Source: Couchioplanes caeruleus (GTDB lineage: Bacteria; Actinomycetota; Actinomycetes; Mycobacteriales; Micromonosporaceae). From it: a stretch of DNA of 64,000 nucleotides. Positions 25,198 through 34,600 of the stretch are shown here, one piece after another (position 1 is the first letter of the stretch; each line of letters opens with the position of its first letter). Made by a program: the position numbers and the translations under genes. The stretch lies in NCBI RefSeq assembly GCF_003751945.1, contig NZ_RJKL01000001.1, forward strand, positions 5,518,001 to 5,582,000, written 5' to 3'. The notes below the pieces were generated by a model. It saw only the letters and a program-made list of their open reading frames with translations, was not told the origin of the DNA and made no database searches.

Positions 25198-26982
25198 TCA
25201 CCGTACGGCGCCGCACTGACGTCCGTAGTTGATGCAGGCGACGATCTTCCGCATCTGCCGCTCCGAGTTGACGTTGACGAAGTCGTCGTGGTCCGAGAAC
25301 GGGTTGTGGTCCTCCTCGGGAAACGAGTCCAGAGCGAACTGTCCGCGCAACTGCGCGTCCCTCGGAATGTCGTAGGACAGGGTGATCCGCAGTTGCGGGA
25401 TGGCCCGGAAACCTTGCGGGCAGGCGCCGGTGCCCGCGGCGGCGAACGCCACGTGGCTGCGGTGGTTGTCGCTGTCGACGTTCTTGCCGTCCCAGCAGCC
25501 GGGGAAGTCGTGCACCCGCTGGACCTGGGACCCGGGCGGGCAGATCGGGTACTTGTCGGAGAGCCGATCGGCGAATCCGGAGCAGGTCCAGCTCGGGCGC
25601 GCATTGGCCGGGCCGCGGCTGGTGGGCTTCGCGTCGCCGGTCAGCGCCCGCAGGAAGCGCGGCATCGCGACGACCTTGCCGGTGGCGTTGCCGCGGTACT
25701 CGATCAGCACGGAGCTCGGCCGCTGGATCGGCCCGGTGTTGTTCGGCAGCTCCAAATTCTTGCCCTGGGGTTCGGGCAGGGCGGACTCGCTCGGCTGCGG
25801 TGCGGGGGTGGCACCGTTCTGCCCGGCAGGCGCGGAAGGCCGGGCAGGCTTGGTGAGCGTGCACCGTGCCAGCGCCTCCAGGCCCTGCGGCCGCGCGCCC
25901 TGACGGTCGATGGCGTCGGCGATGCGGTCGAGGACGGCGGTACGCCGGGCCTTCAGCGGACCCAGGATCGCGTTGTCCACGAACGCGGCGCCGCCCTGCC
26001 CGCGAGTGGTCACGAGGCGCTCGTCGGCTTCGGAGATCTGCCGGTCGAGTTCGGCCAGCGCCCGGTTGACCTCGCCGAGCGCGGATGCCGGCACGCCGGG
26101 CAGCCGCCCGCGTACGGCGGGACACTGGATCTGCGGCGTCGCGGCGGCAGCGGCGCTGACGGAGTTCGCGTGGCCCGTACCCATGAAGGCGTGCATGGAG
26201 TCGTAGCTGACGTCGCAGTCGACGAGCGACACCAGCCGCGCCGACCCGCGGGAGCCGTTGACACTCTCGCTGATCGTTCTGATGAGCTGGGCGCGTCGGG
26301 CCCGCAGAGGATCGATGACCGAGGCGTTGAAGACGGCGTCGACGCGGCCGCGGCTGCCGCTCATCCTGGCGTTGGCCTCGGCGGTCAGCCGGTCCAGTTC
26401 GGCCAGCCAGCGGTCCACGGCCGCCTTCGTGCCGGTAGGCACGGCGGGCAGCCGATCGCTCACGCGCGGGCAGGAGACCGTCGGCGTGGCCCGGGACAGC
26501 GCCTGCCGGGTGTCGCTGCTGCCGGGCCGGACCGCGGGATCGATCCGCAGCACCGGCCAGAAGTAGGAAGATCTGTCGCCGTTGCGGCAGGTGGTGCCCG
26601 AGGCGGCCAGCTCGGCGTCGGACGAGTTCGCGGTGATGGCGATGTTGCCGACGAAGTCGTGGACGTGCTCGGCGCCGTTCCTGATTCCCGGCTGGGCGAC
26701 CGGGTTGTCCGGGCTGAACTTGCCGTTGCCGTTGGTGCCGCAGTCGACGACGAACCGGCCGGTGGAGGCGCCCCGCCGGGGTGCCGGGGTACGGACGCCG
26801 GGCGTCACCTGCTGGATCGGCACGTACTGGCTCAGCTCCGTGGCCGCATCGGCGGTTCCCTTGCCGCCGCTGGAAACGAACGTGGCGGTCAGGACCCCGG
26901 TCGCGGCGAGCACCGCCACCGCCATCGCGATGCGTACGGTTCTCCCGGACGCTGTGCCGGCCCTTCTGCTTCTGCCTGTCAT
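25198..26982 (-). CDS. Secreted DUF1996 protein with two internal C-P...C modules
   Basis: A 594-residue protein with AGGAG six bases before ATG 26982 and an N-terminal signal or anchor (about residues 18-36). The DUF1996 signature is split. Its first part (FVVDCGTNGNG, AEHVHDFVGN, SSYFWPVL) covers residues about 75-150; its second part (VHDFPGCWDGKN, SHVAFAA, LRITLSYDIP) covers about 430-594. Between them are two related modules of about 90 residues, each starting CP.V..RLP.VP and ending with a Cys, with predicted helical arms. A Pro/Ala-rich linker follows. DUF1996 occurs in secreted fungal and actinobacterial proteins of unclear role. The 179-bp gap to the divergent hydrolase may hold both promoters. 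Confidence 0.8.
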   Translation of the reverse strand: MTGRSRRAGTASGRTVRIAMAVAVLAATGVLTATFVSSGGKGTADAATELSQYVPIQQVTPGVRTPAPRRGASTGRFVVDCGTNGNGKFSPDNPVAQPGIRNGAEHVHDFVGNIAITANSSDAELAASGTTCRNGDRSSYFWPVLRIDPAVRPGSSDTRQALSRATPTVSCPRVSDRLPAVPTGTKAAVDRWLAELDRLTAEANARMSGSRGRVDAVFNASVIDPLRARRAQLIRTISESVNGSRGSARLVSLVDCDVSYDSMHAFMGTGHANSVSAAAAATPQIQCPAVRGRLPGVPASALGEVNRALAELDRQISEADERLVTTRGQGGAAFVDNAILGPLKARRTAVLDRIADAIDRQGARPQGLEALARCTLTKPARPSAPAGQNGATPAPQPSESALPEPQGKNLELPNNTGPIQRPSSVLIEYRGNATGKVVAMPRFLRALTGDAKPTSRGPANARPSWTCSGFADRLSDKYPICPPGSQVQRVHDFPGCWDGKNVDSDNHRSHVAFAAAGTGACPQGFRAIPQLRITLSYDIPRDAQLRGQFALDSFPEEDHNPFSDHDDFVNVNSERQMRKIVACINYGRQCGAVR

Positions 26983-27161
26983 TGCTGTCTCCTCGCTTCG
27001 CGTTCCGCGTCGTGCGCGGCTCGACGGGCGGGTGTACGTGGGCTACAGGAACGACGGACGGGCCTGCGGACGATGGTCAGGAGACGGTAAGAATCTCGCG
27101 GTCCGAAGGGACGGTTCGATGGACATCGACTGATTTGCACTTATCGACTAGACACGGGCGT

Positions 27162-29873
27162 ATGCGCAGACTTCTCGTGTCAGCCGCGCTCGCCGCGGCA
27201 CTGGTAGTGGGAGCCGGTGGACCGGCCTGGGCCGCGCCCCCGGCCCCGCCCGCCGCCCCGCCCGCCGCTCCGCCGGACGGCTGGTCGGTGACCGGCGGGC
27301 AACTGACCTGGCGCTCGGACAAGCGGGTGCCGATGGGTGACGCGGCCGTCGAGTTCTGGTCGGGCGACCGGCTGCTCGGCCGTCCACACCCCCAACCTGA
27401 CCAGCGCACCTTCACGCTGGACCAAGACCGCACGCGGGACCGGGACCGGGCCGGCAGCCTCGACGGCCTGTCCGTGCGGGCCGCAGGAAAGCGCCTGGAC
27501 GGGGACCGGGGTGCGCCGCGCGCCCGCCGCCACGCCGCGGCCGAGGTCGCGATCCCGGCCACGCAGGCCGCCGGCCCCGTCGACCCGGGAGTCAAGGGCC
27601 CCTACCGGACGGTCCGCGGCGAGTACGCGCTCGACGGCGTCAAGCTGCCCGACTTCCCGGAGAAGGTCGAGATGGAGGCCGTCGTGGTCGCGCCGGAGAA
27701 CGCGCCCGGCAAGCGCCCGCTCGCGCTCTTCCTGCACGGCCGCCACTCGATCTGCTACCAGGGCGCCGACGAGAACGCGGCGCAGGCCTGGCCGTGCCCG
27801 GCCGGCACCACGCCGATCCCGAGCCACCGCGGCTATCTCCAGGCCCAGGAGCTGCTCGCCTCGCAGGGCTACGTCACGGTGTCGATCTCGGCCAACGGCA
27901 TCAACGGCCAGGACCACGCCGCCGAGGACGGCGGCGCGCAGGCCCGCTCCTCGCTGGTACGCCGGCACCTCGCGAAGTGGGCCGGCTGGGCCGGCGCCGC
28001 CCGCGCGGGCGCACCGGCGATCGTCCGCTCCGCGCCCCGCGCCGACATGTCCCAGGTGTTCCTGATGGGACACTCCCGCGGCGGCGAGGGCGTCAGCCGC
28101 GCCGCGATGGACACCCTCACCCCGCCGCCGCCCGCGCAGGACGGATACCGCGGCAAGGCGCGCTGGACCATCCGCGGCCTGCTGCTCATCGGCCCGACGA
28201 TCTTCGGGCAGAACCCGGTGCCGGATGTGCCGTCCGCGACGATTTTGCCCGGCTGCGACGGCGACGTCGCCGACCTGCAGGGCCAGATCTTCGTCGACGA
28301 GACCCGCGGCGTCAGCCGGGGCACGGCCCTGCACAGCTCCCTGTACGTGGTCGGCGCCAACCACAACTTCTTCAACACCGAGTGGACGCCGGGGCAGTCG
28401 GTGGCACCGTCGTTCGACGACTTCTTCAGCGACGGCACCGACCCCGTGTGCTCGCCCGGCACGCCGACGCGGCTCACCGCACCGCAGCAGCAGACCGCAG
28501 GCGCCACGTACATCGCCGCCGCGGCGCGGCTGTTCGTGGCCGGTGACGACCGGGTGCGGCCGCTGCTCGACGGCGGCGGCGTCCGCGCCCCCTCGGCCGA
28601 CCCGGCGCGAGTGCTCAGCCACGCGCTCGGCGCGCAGCGCACCCCGGCGCTGATCCCGGACGAGACCGTGGCGACCGGGGGCGGCGTCCGCATCTGCACC
28701 CAGGTCAGCGACGACGCGAACGACGCCTGCCTGCCGCCGGACGGCGGCGCGCGCTCGGCGCACTTCGTACCCTTCGCCGCCGTGCCGGAGCCGGGCCGGT
28801 ACGCCGCCCGTCTCGACTGGACGTCGGCGGGCACCCCGCTGACCCTGGCGCCCCGGCGCCCGGTCTCCCTCGCCGGCGCCCGGGAGCTGGCGCTGCGGCT
28901 GATGGTCCCGCCGAACACCGCCGGCACGCGCTTCGGCGTCGCCGTCGTCGACCCGGGCGGGCGGCGTACGGCCCTCGGCGACGTGGTGGTCGACGGCCTG
29001 CCGGGCACCGCCAACACGACCTCGTACTGGGCCCGTGAGGTGCGGGTGCCGCTCCAGGGCCTGCGCGGCAAGGTGGCGAAGCTGGAACTCGTCCCGCGCG
29101 GAGCGGCCGGGCGGGCGTGGCTGATCGACGCGTGGGGCTGGCGGCCGGGAACGCCCGCGCCGCGGCAAACCTCCCTGCCGCGCGTCGACCTCGGCACCCT
29201 CAGCGTCGACGAGGGCGACTCCGGCACGCGGACGTACAGCGTCCCGGTCAAGGTCACCGGGCGCGGCCACGGCCAGGTCCGGCTCTTCCTGACCGATCCC
29301 GCGACCTTCGAGTCCACCTCGCGGCTGGCCACCGTACGCCCCGGCGACCGGACGATCCGCGTACCGGTGGAGGTGCGGGGCGACAAGCTGCACGGTCAGG
29401 ACGAGACCACGATGCTGACCGCCAAGGCGGAGCGCGGCCTGGTCGTGGGCGACTACGCCGGCGGCCTCGAGGTGCGCGACGACGATCCCGCCCCGAAGGT
29501 CTCCCTCGCGCCCGTCACGGACCGGGTGGCGGAGGGCCGCAAGCTCGCCTGGAGGATCACGCTGTCGGCGCCGACCGAGATGCCCTTCTCCCTCTGGGCG
29601 TACCCGCGGCAGCCCACCGGCACCGCGGAGCTGTCCAGCACCGACGTCGAGCCGGACTGGTTCCGCGAGTACGGCTTCGAGGAGCCGGAGCCGTCGCGGC
29701 CGTTGTCACAGACCCCGCTCGGGGCGTACGCGATGCTCCCGCAAGGCGAGACCACCGGGGAGCTGACCGTGCCGACGATCGTCGACGGCGCGGACGAGTC
29801 CGACGAGGTCGTGGAGCTGCACTTCGAGGAGGGCAGCGGCGTCGCGCCGGTCACCGGCACGGTCACCGGCTGA
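27162..29873 (+). CDS. Secreted alpha/beta hydrolase with Calx-beta-like C-terminal domains
   Basis: ATG 27162 starts directly at a signal peptide (MRRLLVSAALAAALVVGAGG, cleavage near PAWA); the open frame continues upstream but without signal-like sequence. The 903-residue protein has an alpha/beta hydrolase core with LALFLHGRHSICYQG (oxyanion region) and FLMGHSRGGEGVS, placing the nucleophile Ser near residue 304. A jelly-roll-like middle follows, then one or two Calx-beta-like domains (LSVDEGDSGTRTYSVPVKV and VSLAPVTDRVAEGRKLAWRI). It probably hydrolyses an ester outside the cell; the substrate is unknown. Confidence 0.8.
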   Translation: MRRLLVSAALAAALVVGAGGPAWAAPPAPPAAPPAAPPDGWSVTGGQLTWRSDKRVPMGDAAVEFWSGDRLLGRPHPQPDQRTFTLDQDRTRDRDRAGSLDGLSVRAAGKRLDGDRGAPRARRHAAAEVAIPATQAAGPVDPGVKGPYRTVRGEYALDGVKLPDFPEKVEMEAVVVAPENAPGKRPLALFLHGRHSICYQGADENAAQAWPCPAGTTPIPSHRGYLQAQELLASQGYVTVSISANGINGQDHAAEDGGAQARSSLVRRHLAKWAGWAGAARAGAPAIVRSAPRADMSQVFLMGHSRGGEGVSRAAMDTLTPPPPAQDGYRGKARWTIRGLLLIGPTIFGQNPVPDVPSATILPGCDGDVADLQGQIFVDETRGVSRGTALHSSLYVVGANHNFFNTEWTPGQSVAPSFDDFFSDGTDPVCSPGTPTRLTAPQQQTAGATYIAAAARLFVAGDDRVRPLLDGGGVRAPSADPARVLSHALGAQRTPALIPDETVATGGGVRICTQVSDDANDACLPPDGGARSAHFVPFAAVPEPGRYAARLDWTSAGTPLTLAPRRPVSLAGARELALRLMVPPNTAGTRFGVAVVDPGGRRTALGDVVVDGLPGTANTTSYWAREVRVPLQGLRGKVAKLELVPRGAAGRAWLIDAWGWRPGTPAPRQTSLPRVDLGTLSVDEGDSGTRTYSVPVKVTGRGHGQVRLFLTDPATFESTSRLATVRPGDRTIRVPVEVRGDKLHGQDETTMLTAKAERGLVVGDYAGGLEVRDDDPAPKVSLAPVTDRVAEGRKLAWRITLSAPTEMPFSLWAYPRQPTGTAELSSTDVEPDWFREYGFEEPEPSRPLSQTPLGAYAMLPQGETTGELTVPTIVDGADESDEVVELHFEEGSGVAPVTGTVTG

Positions 29874-29876
29874 AGG

Positions 29877-30284
29877 TCACCCCTGCGAGAACCGCACCAT
29901 GTTCCCGGAGGGGTCCCGGAAGGCGCAGTCCCGCACACCGTACGGCTGGTCGATCGGTTCCTGGAGCACGTCGGCCCCGGCGGCGCGTACCTTCTCGAAG
30001 GTCTTGTCGCAGTCGTCGGTGCGGAAGATGACCCCCGGCAACAGACCCTTGGCGAGCAGGTCGGCGGTGGCCTGCCGGTCGTCGGCCGAGGTGTGCGGGA
30101 AGTAGCCGGGGATCTCCAGGCCGATCTCCACCTCCGGATGGCCCGGGGCGCTCAGCGTCAGCCAGCGATTCTCCTCGAACTCGACGTCGTTGCGAACCTC
30201 GAGCCCCAGCACATCCCGGTAGAAGGCGGGCGCGGCGTCGTACTCGTGGACGATGAGGAAGCAGTGAGACAGCGAAATCGTCAT
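29877..30284 (-). CDS. VOC/glyoxalase-family protein
   Basis: The 135-residue protein is one VOC unit pair: SHCFLIVHEYDAAPAFYRDVLGLEV at the N-terminus and YGVRDCAFRDPSGNMVRFSQG at the C-terminus are typical. His, Glu (VEIGLEI) and C-terminal positions could bind a metal, as in extradiol dioxygenases, glyoxalases and resistance proteins, but the reaction is not predictable. ATG 30284 was chosen over GTG 30293. It ends three bases from the hydrolase stop on the opposite strand. Confidence 0.85.
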   Translation of the reverse strand: MTISLSHCFLIVHEYDAAPAFYRDVLGLEVRNDVEFEENRWLTLSAPGHPEVEIGLEIPGYFPHTSADDRQATADLLAKGLLPGVIFRTDDCDKTFEKVRAAGADVLQEPIDQPYGVRDCAFRDPSGNMVRFSQG

Positions 30285-30610
30285 GCGGTTCACGCTAGGA
30301 CGCGTCGCCGCCTCTCGGCTTCTCCGATACTGATCGGTGGGGTGTCACGCCGGGGACGGGAGTCCGCCCGCCCCCGGCGTGACCGGGAACCTCGGCAGCG
30401 CGCCCGCCCTCGGCGTGACCAGGGACCTCGGCGGCCCGCCGGGCGACACGGGGGCGCGCCGAGGCACGAATGGCGCTAGATGGGTTTAGCTCGACCCTGC
30501 TCCCGTGACCGGACGACGTCAAGATTTGTCGATCGCCGGGCGCGGCGACGTTTGGCGAAAGGCGCGTATCGCCGTCGGGCCGTCGGGCGGCACATGAAAG
30601 ACTCGGCGCC
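30285..30610. other. Intergenic region with direct and inverted repeats
   Basis: This 326-base gap divides the divergent VOC and LacI genes. Its left half carries a 12-bp inverted repeat and two 36-bp-period direct repeats (listed separately). The right half holds no clear promoter hexamers. No coding frame with a ribosome site is visible. Confidence 0.5.
30344..30434. repeat. Inverted repeat plus two 36-bp direct repeats
   Basis: GTCACGCCGGGG (30344-30355) pairs with CCCCGGCGTGAC (30372-30383). The latter lies inside the first of two direct repeats (30365-30398 and 30401-30434), which match at about 30 of 34 positions. The element could form alternative hairpins. It resembles an intergenic repeat more than an operator. 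Confidence 0.7.
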
Positions 30611-31624
30611 ATGCCCCCGCAACGGGCGACCCTGCTACAGGTCGCACAGCGGGCCGGCGTGTCGCGCAGCACGGCGTCCTTCGTCCTCGCCGGACGCCAC
30701 CTGGACATGCGGATCTCCGAAAACGCCCGACAGCGGGTGCTCCGGGCCGCCCAGGAGCTGGACTACCGGCCCAACCTCATGGCCAGAAGCCTGCGGACGA
30801 AGGTCACCAAGACGATCGCGCTGGTCTCCGACACCATCGCGTCCGATCCGTACGCCGGACGCGCGATCCACGGCAGCCTCGCCGCGGCGGTGGCGCACGA
30901 CCACCTGCTCTTCATCGGCGAGACCGAGGGCGACTCGGTCGTCGAGGGCAAACTCATCGCGGACCTCCTGGACCGCCAGGTCGACGCCTTCGTGTACGCC
31001 AGCATGTTCACCCGATACGTCCGGGTGCCGAAACAGCTCAAGGGCCGGCCCGTCGTCCTGCTCAACTGCCTGACCCGGGCGGTGCGGCCGGTGTACCACT
31101 CGGTCATCCCGGACGAGGCCGCCGCCGGAAGGAACGCCGCCCGGACGCTGGTCGGGGCCGGCCACCGCGAGGGCATCCACCTCGTCGGCAAGCCGGCCGC
31201 CCACGTCTTCGCCAGCCGCGAACGCCTCGCCGGCATGCGGGACGGCTTCGGCGCCGCCGGCGTCCGGCTCGCCGGGACCATCGAGTGCGACTGGTGGCCG
31301 GAACCGGCGTACGAGGCGATGCGACGCGCCCTGGCCGGCGGGCTCGTCCCGAAGGCGCTGGTCTGCATCAACGACCGGGTCGCCATGGGCGCCTACCAGG
31401 CTTTGCGGGAGGCGGGCCGGGCCATCCCCGACGACGTGTCGGTGGTGTCCTTCGACGACTCCGACCTCGCCGCCTGGCTGCGCCCGCAACTGACCAGCAT
31501 CGCGCTGCCGCACTACCAGCTCGGCTGGACGGCGGTCGAACTGCTGCTCGGCGCGGCCCAGGATCCGGCGGTGCACCGGGTGCCCATGCCCGTACGCCTG
31601 CGGGCCTCGCTCGGCAAGCCCTGA
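30611..31624 (+). CDS. LacI-family transcriptional regulator
   Basis: The 337-residue protein has the LacI helix-turn-helix at its N-terminus (LLQVAQRAGVSRSTASFVLAG), the hinge (ARQRVLRAAQELDYRPN) and a periplasmic-binding-protein-like effector domain from about residue 60 (KTIALVSDTIASDPYAG, DDVSVVSFDDSDLAAWLRPQ). Such proteins usually repress sugar-use operons until a sugar binds. No transport or catabolic genes adjoin it, so it is an orphan here and its targets are unknown. Confidence 0.9.
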   Translation: MPPQRATLLQVAQRAGVSRSTASFVLAGRHLDMRISENARQRVLRAAQELDYRPNLMARSLRTKVTKTIALVSDTIASDPYAGRAIHGSLAAAVAHDHLLFIGETEGDSVVEGKLIADLLDRQVDAFVYASMFTRYVRVPKQLKGRPVVLLNCLTRAVRPVYHSVIPDEAAAGRNAARTLVGAGHREGIHLVGKPAAHVFASRERLAGMRDGFGAAGVRLAGTIECDWWPEPAYEAMRRALAGGLVPKALVCINDRVAMGAYQALREAGRAIPDDVSVVSFDDSDLAAWLRPQLTSIALPHYQLGWTAVELLLGAAQDPAVHRVPMPVRLRASLGKP

Positions 31625-31662
31625 CACTATTTCTGTCATAGCTGCGTGGTCTCATTGGTGCC

Positions 31663-34600
31663 GTGACCTCGACTCCCGCGGCGGTGCGCCGGCCTGCCTA
31701 CCGGCTGGTGCGCCGCCCCGCACCCGTCGTGGCAGCTCTGCGCGCAGACCCGCTGCAGGAGCACGTCGTGGCGCACACCGACGGCCCGTTGCTGGTCGTC
31801 GGCGGGCCCGGCACGGGCAAGACCACGGTGCTGGTCGAGGCGGTCGCCGCCCGCATCGCCGCCGGTGCCGACCCGGAGAAGATCCTGGTGCTGACCTTCG
31901 GCCGCCGGGGCGCCACGGCGCTGCGGGACCGCATCGAGGCGCGGATCGCCGGCCCGACGTTCCACGAGCCGCTGGTGCGCACCTTCCATGCGTACGCCTT
32001 CGGTTTGCTGCGGCGCTCCGCCGCGGAGCGCGGCGAGCCGTCGCCCCGCCTGCTCACCGGCCCGGAGCAGGACCTCGTCATCCGGGAACTGCTCGAGGCG
32101 GTCGGTGACGAGACGGTGCCCGACAGCGTGCGCTGGCCCGACGCGCTGCGCCCGGCCCTGCCGACCCGGGCCTTCGCCCAACAGCTCCGCGACCTGATGC
32201 AGCGCGCCGCCGAGCGGGGCATCGGCCCGGTCGAGCTCGCCCGGCTCGGCGAGAAGCTCGGCCGCGACGACTGGCCGGCCGCCGCCCGCTTCCTCCGGGA
32301 GTACGTCGCCGTACTCGCCCTGCGCGACGTCACCACCCGGGGCTCCACCGCGTACGACCCGGCCGAGCTGGTGCGGGCCGCCTCCGGACTGCTTCGCGAC
32401 GATCCGGCGCTGCTCGAGGCGGAACGCCGGCGGCTCGAGCACGTCTACGTCGACGAGCTGGCCGACACCGACCCCGCCCAGATGGAGCTGCTGTCGCTGG
32501 TCGGCGGCGGCAAGGCGCTGGTGGCGTTCGGCGACCCGGATTCCTCGATCTACGGCTTCCGCGGCGCGGACCCGGAGGCGGTCAGCGCGTTCCCGGCCCG
32601 CTTCCGGACGGCGTCGGGTGCGCTCGCCGAGACGGTCACGCTGCACACGAGCTACCGCAGCACGCCCGCGCTGCTCGCCGCGACGAGCCGGGTCGCGCGC
32701 CGGATGCGCGGCCGGGCCGGCCATCGATGGCTCCACAGTCCCGATTCGCCGCCCGGCGGCCCGGCTTCCCCCGGCGGTGCGGCGTCATCTGGCGGTCCGG
32801 CGTCATCTGGCGGTCCGGCGTCGTCCGGCGGTCCGGCGGGCTCCGGCGCGCCCGTAACGGGTGCGATCGTTCGGACATTTCGGTCGGCGACCAGTGAGAC
32901 CGCTTTCGTCGCGCATACGTTGCGCGAGGCGCACTTGCTGCACGGGGTGCCGTGGTCCCGGATGGCCGTGCTGTTGCGCTCGACCAGCCTGCAACTGCCG
33001 TCCCTGCAGCGCGGCCTCGCCGCCGCGGGTGTGCCCACCGTGACCCACGCCGAGGACCTGCCGCTGCACCTGCAACCGGCCGTCGCGCCGTTCCTGCTGC
33101 TGTTGCGCTGCGCCCTCGATCCGCAGGCCCTCGACGAGGAGGCCGCGGTCGCCCTGCTCCACTCGCCGCTCGGTGGCGCCGACCCGCTGGCCGAACGGCG
33201 GCTCCGGCAGGGGCTGCGCGCCCTGGCCCTGGCGGCCGGCGACCGGCGTCCCTCCGGCGAGCTGCTCGTCGACGCCGTCCGCGACCCGGCCGGCCTCGAC
33301 ATGGTCGAGCGGCGCTGGGCGACGCCCGCGCAGAACGTCGCCCGCCTCATCGCCATCGCCCGCGAGTCGGCGGCCGCGGCGGGCGCGACCGCGGAGCAGG
33401 TGCTCTGGTCCGTCTGGCACGCCAGCGGCCTCGCCGAGCGGTGGTATGCGCTGAGCACCCGCGGCGCCCCCGTCGAGCCCGGCGGTGAGGGCGGCCGGGC
33501 ACGCCAGTGGCGCGCGGAGGCCGCCGACCGTGACCTCGACGCGATGGTGGTCCTCTTCGACGCGGCGGCCCGGTTCGTCGACCGGCTGCCCGGCGCCCGC
33601 ACGGAGGTCTTCCTGGACCACGTCCTGGGCCAGGACCTTCCGGCCGACTCCATCGCCCCCTCGGCCGACCGCGGTGAGGCCGTCCGCCTGCTCACCGCCC
33701 ATGCCGCCAAGGGCCTGGAGTGGGACGTGGTGGTGCTGGCCGGCGTGCAGGAAGGCATCTGGCCCGACCTGCGGCTACGCGGCAGCCTGCTGGGCTCCGA
33801 ACGCCTGGTCGACGTCATCGCCGGCCGGGCCGCCTCGGGAGCGGCCGCGGTCGTCGGGCAGACCTCGGCGCTGCTCGACGAGGAGCGCCGCCTGTTCTAC
33901 GTGGCGGCGACCCGGGCCCGGCAGCAACTCGTCGTGACGGCCGTCGCCTCGGCAAGCGTGGGCGGCTCCGACGGCGAGGAGCAACCAAGCCGCTTCCTCG
34001 CCGAACTGGCCCTTCCCGACCGTCGCGGCGACGATCCCCCGCCACCGCCGAGCCCGCGCGCCCCGCACCCCGGCCCGCCCGACACCGGCCCGCCCGACAC
34101 CGGCCCGCCCGACGCTGGTCTCGGGGATGCTGGCCCTCCGGACTCCGACCCCAATCCGCCCGACCCCGATCCCGATCCCGACACCGACCTTGGTTCGCGC
34201 GACGCTGACGTTCCTCGTGAGTCGCCCGACGCTGACCTCGAGGTGCCGGTGGGGCGGCCGCCGCGGGCGCTCACCCTGGCCGCGCTGGTCGCCGAGCTGC
34301 GTACCGTCGTCATCGCGCCGGATGCGACGCCCGCCCGGCGGCATGCCGCGGCCGCCGAGCTGGCCCGGCTGGCGAAGGCCGGCGTCCCGGGCGCCCATCC
34401 CGACGAATGGTGGGGGCTCAAGCCGCTCTCCGACGACCGCCCGCTGGCCGAGGACGGCGAGCCGGTCAAGGTGACCCCGTCCGCGATGGAGAGCGCGTTG
34501 CGCTGCAGCCTGCGCTGGCTGCTCGAACGCCACGGCGGCGCGGCGCCCGCCGGGCCCGCCCAAGGAGTCGGCAACCTCGTGCACGCCGCCGCCATGCTCG

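Noticed and set aside
26781..27161. 127-residue N-terminal extension of the secreted hydrolase
   Set aside because: A clear signal peptide begins at ATG 27162; the upstream frame antisense to the DUF1996 start is compositionally random.
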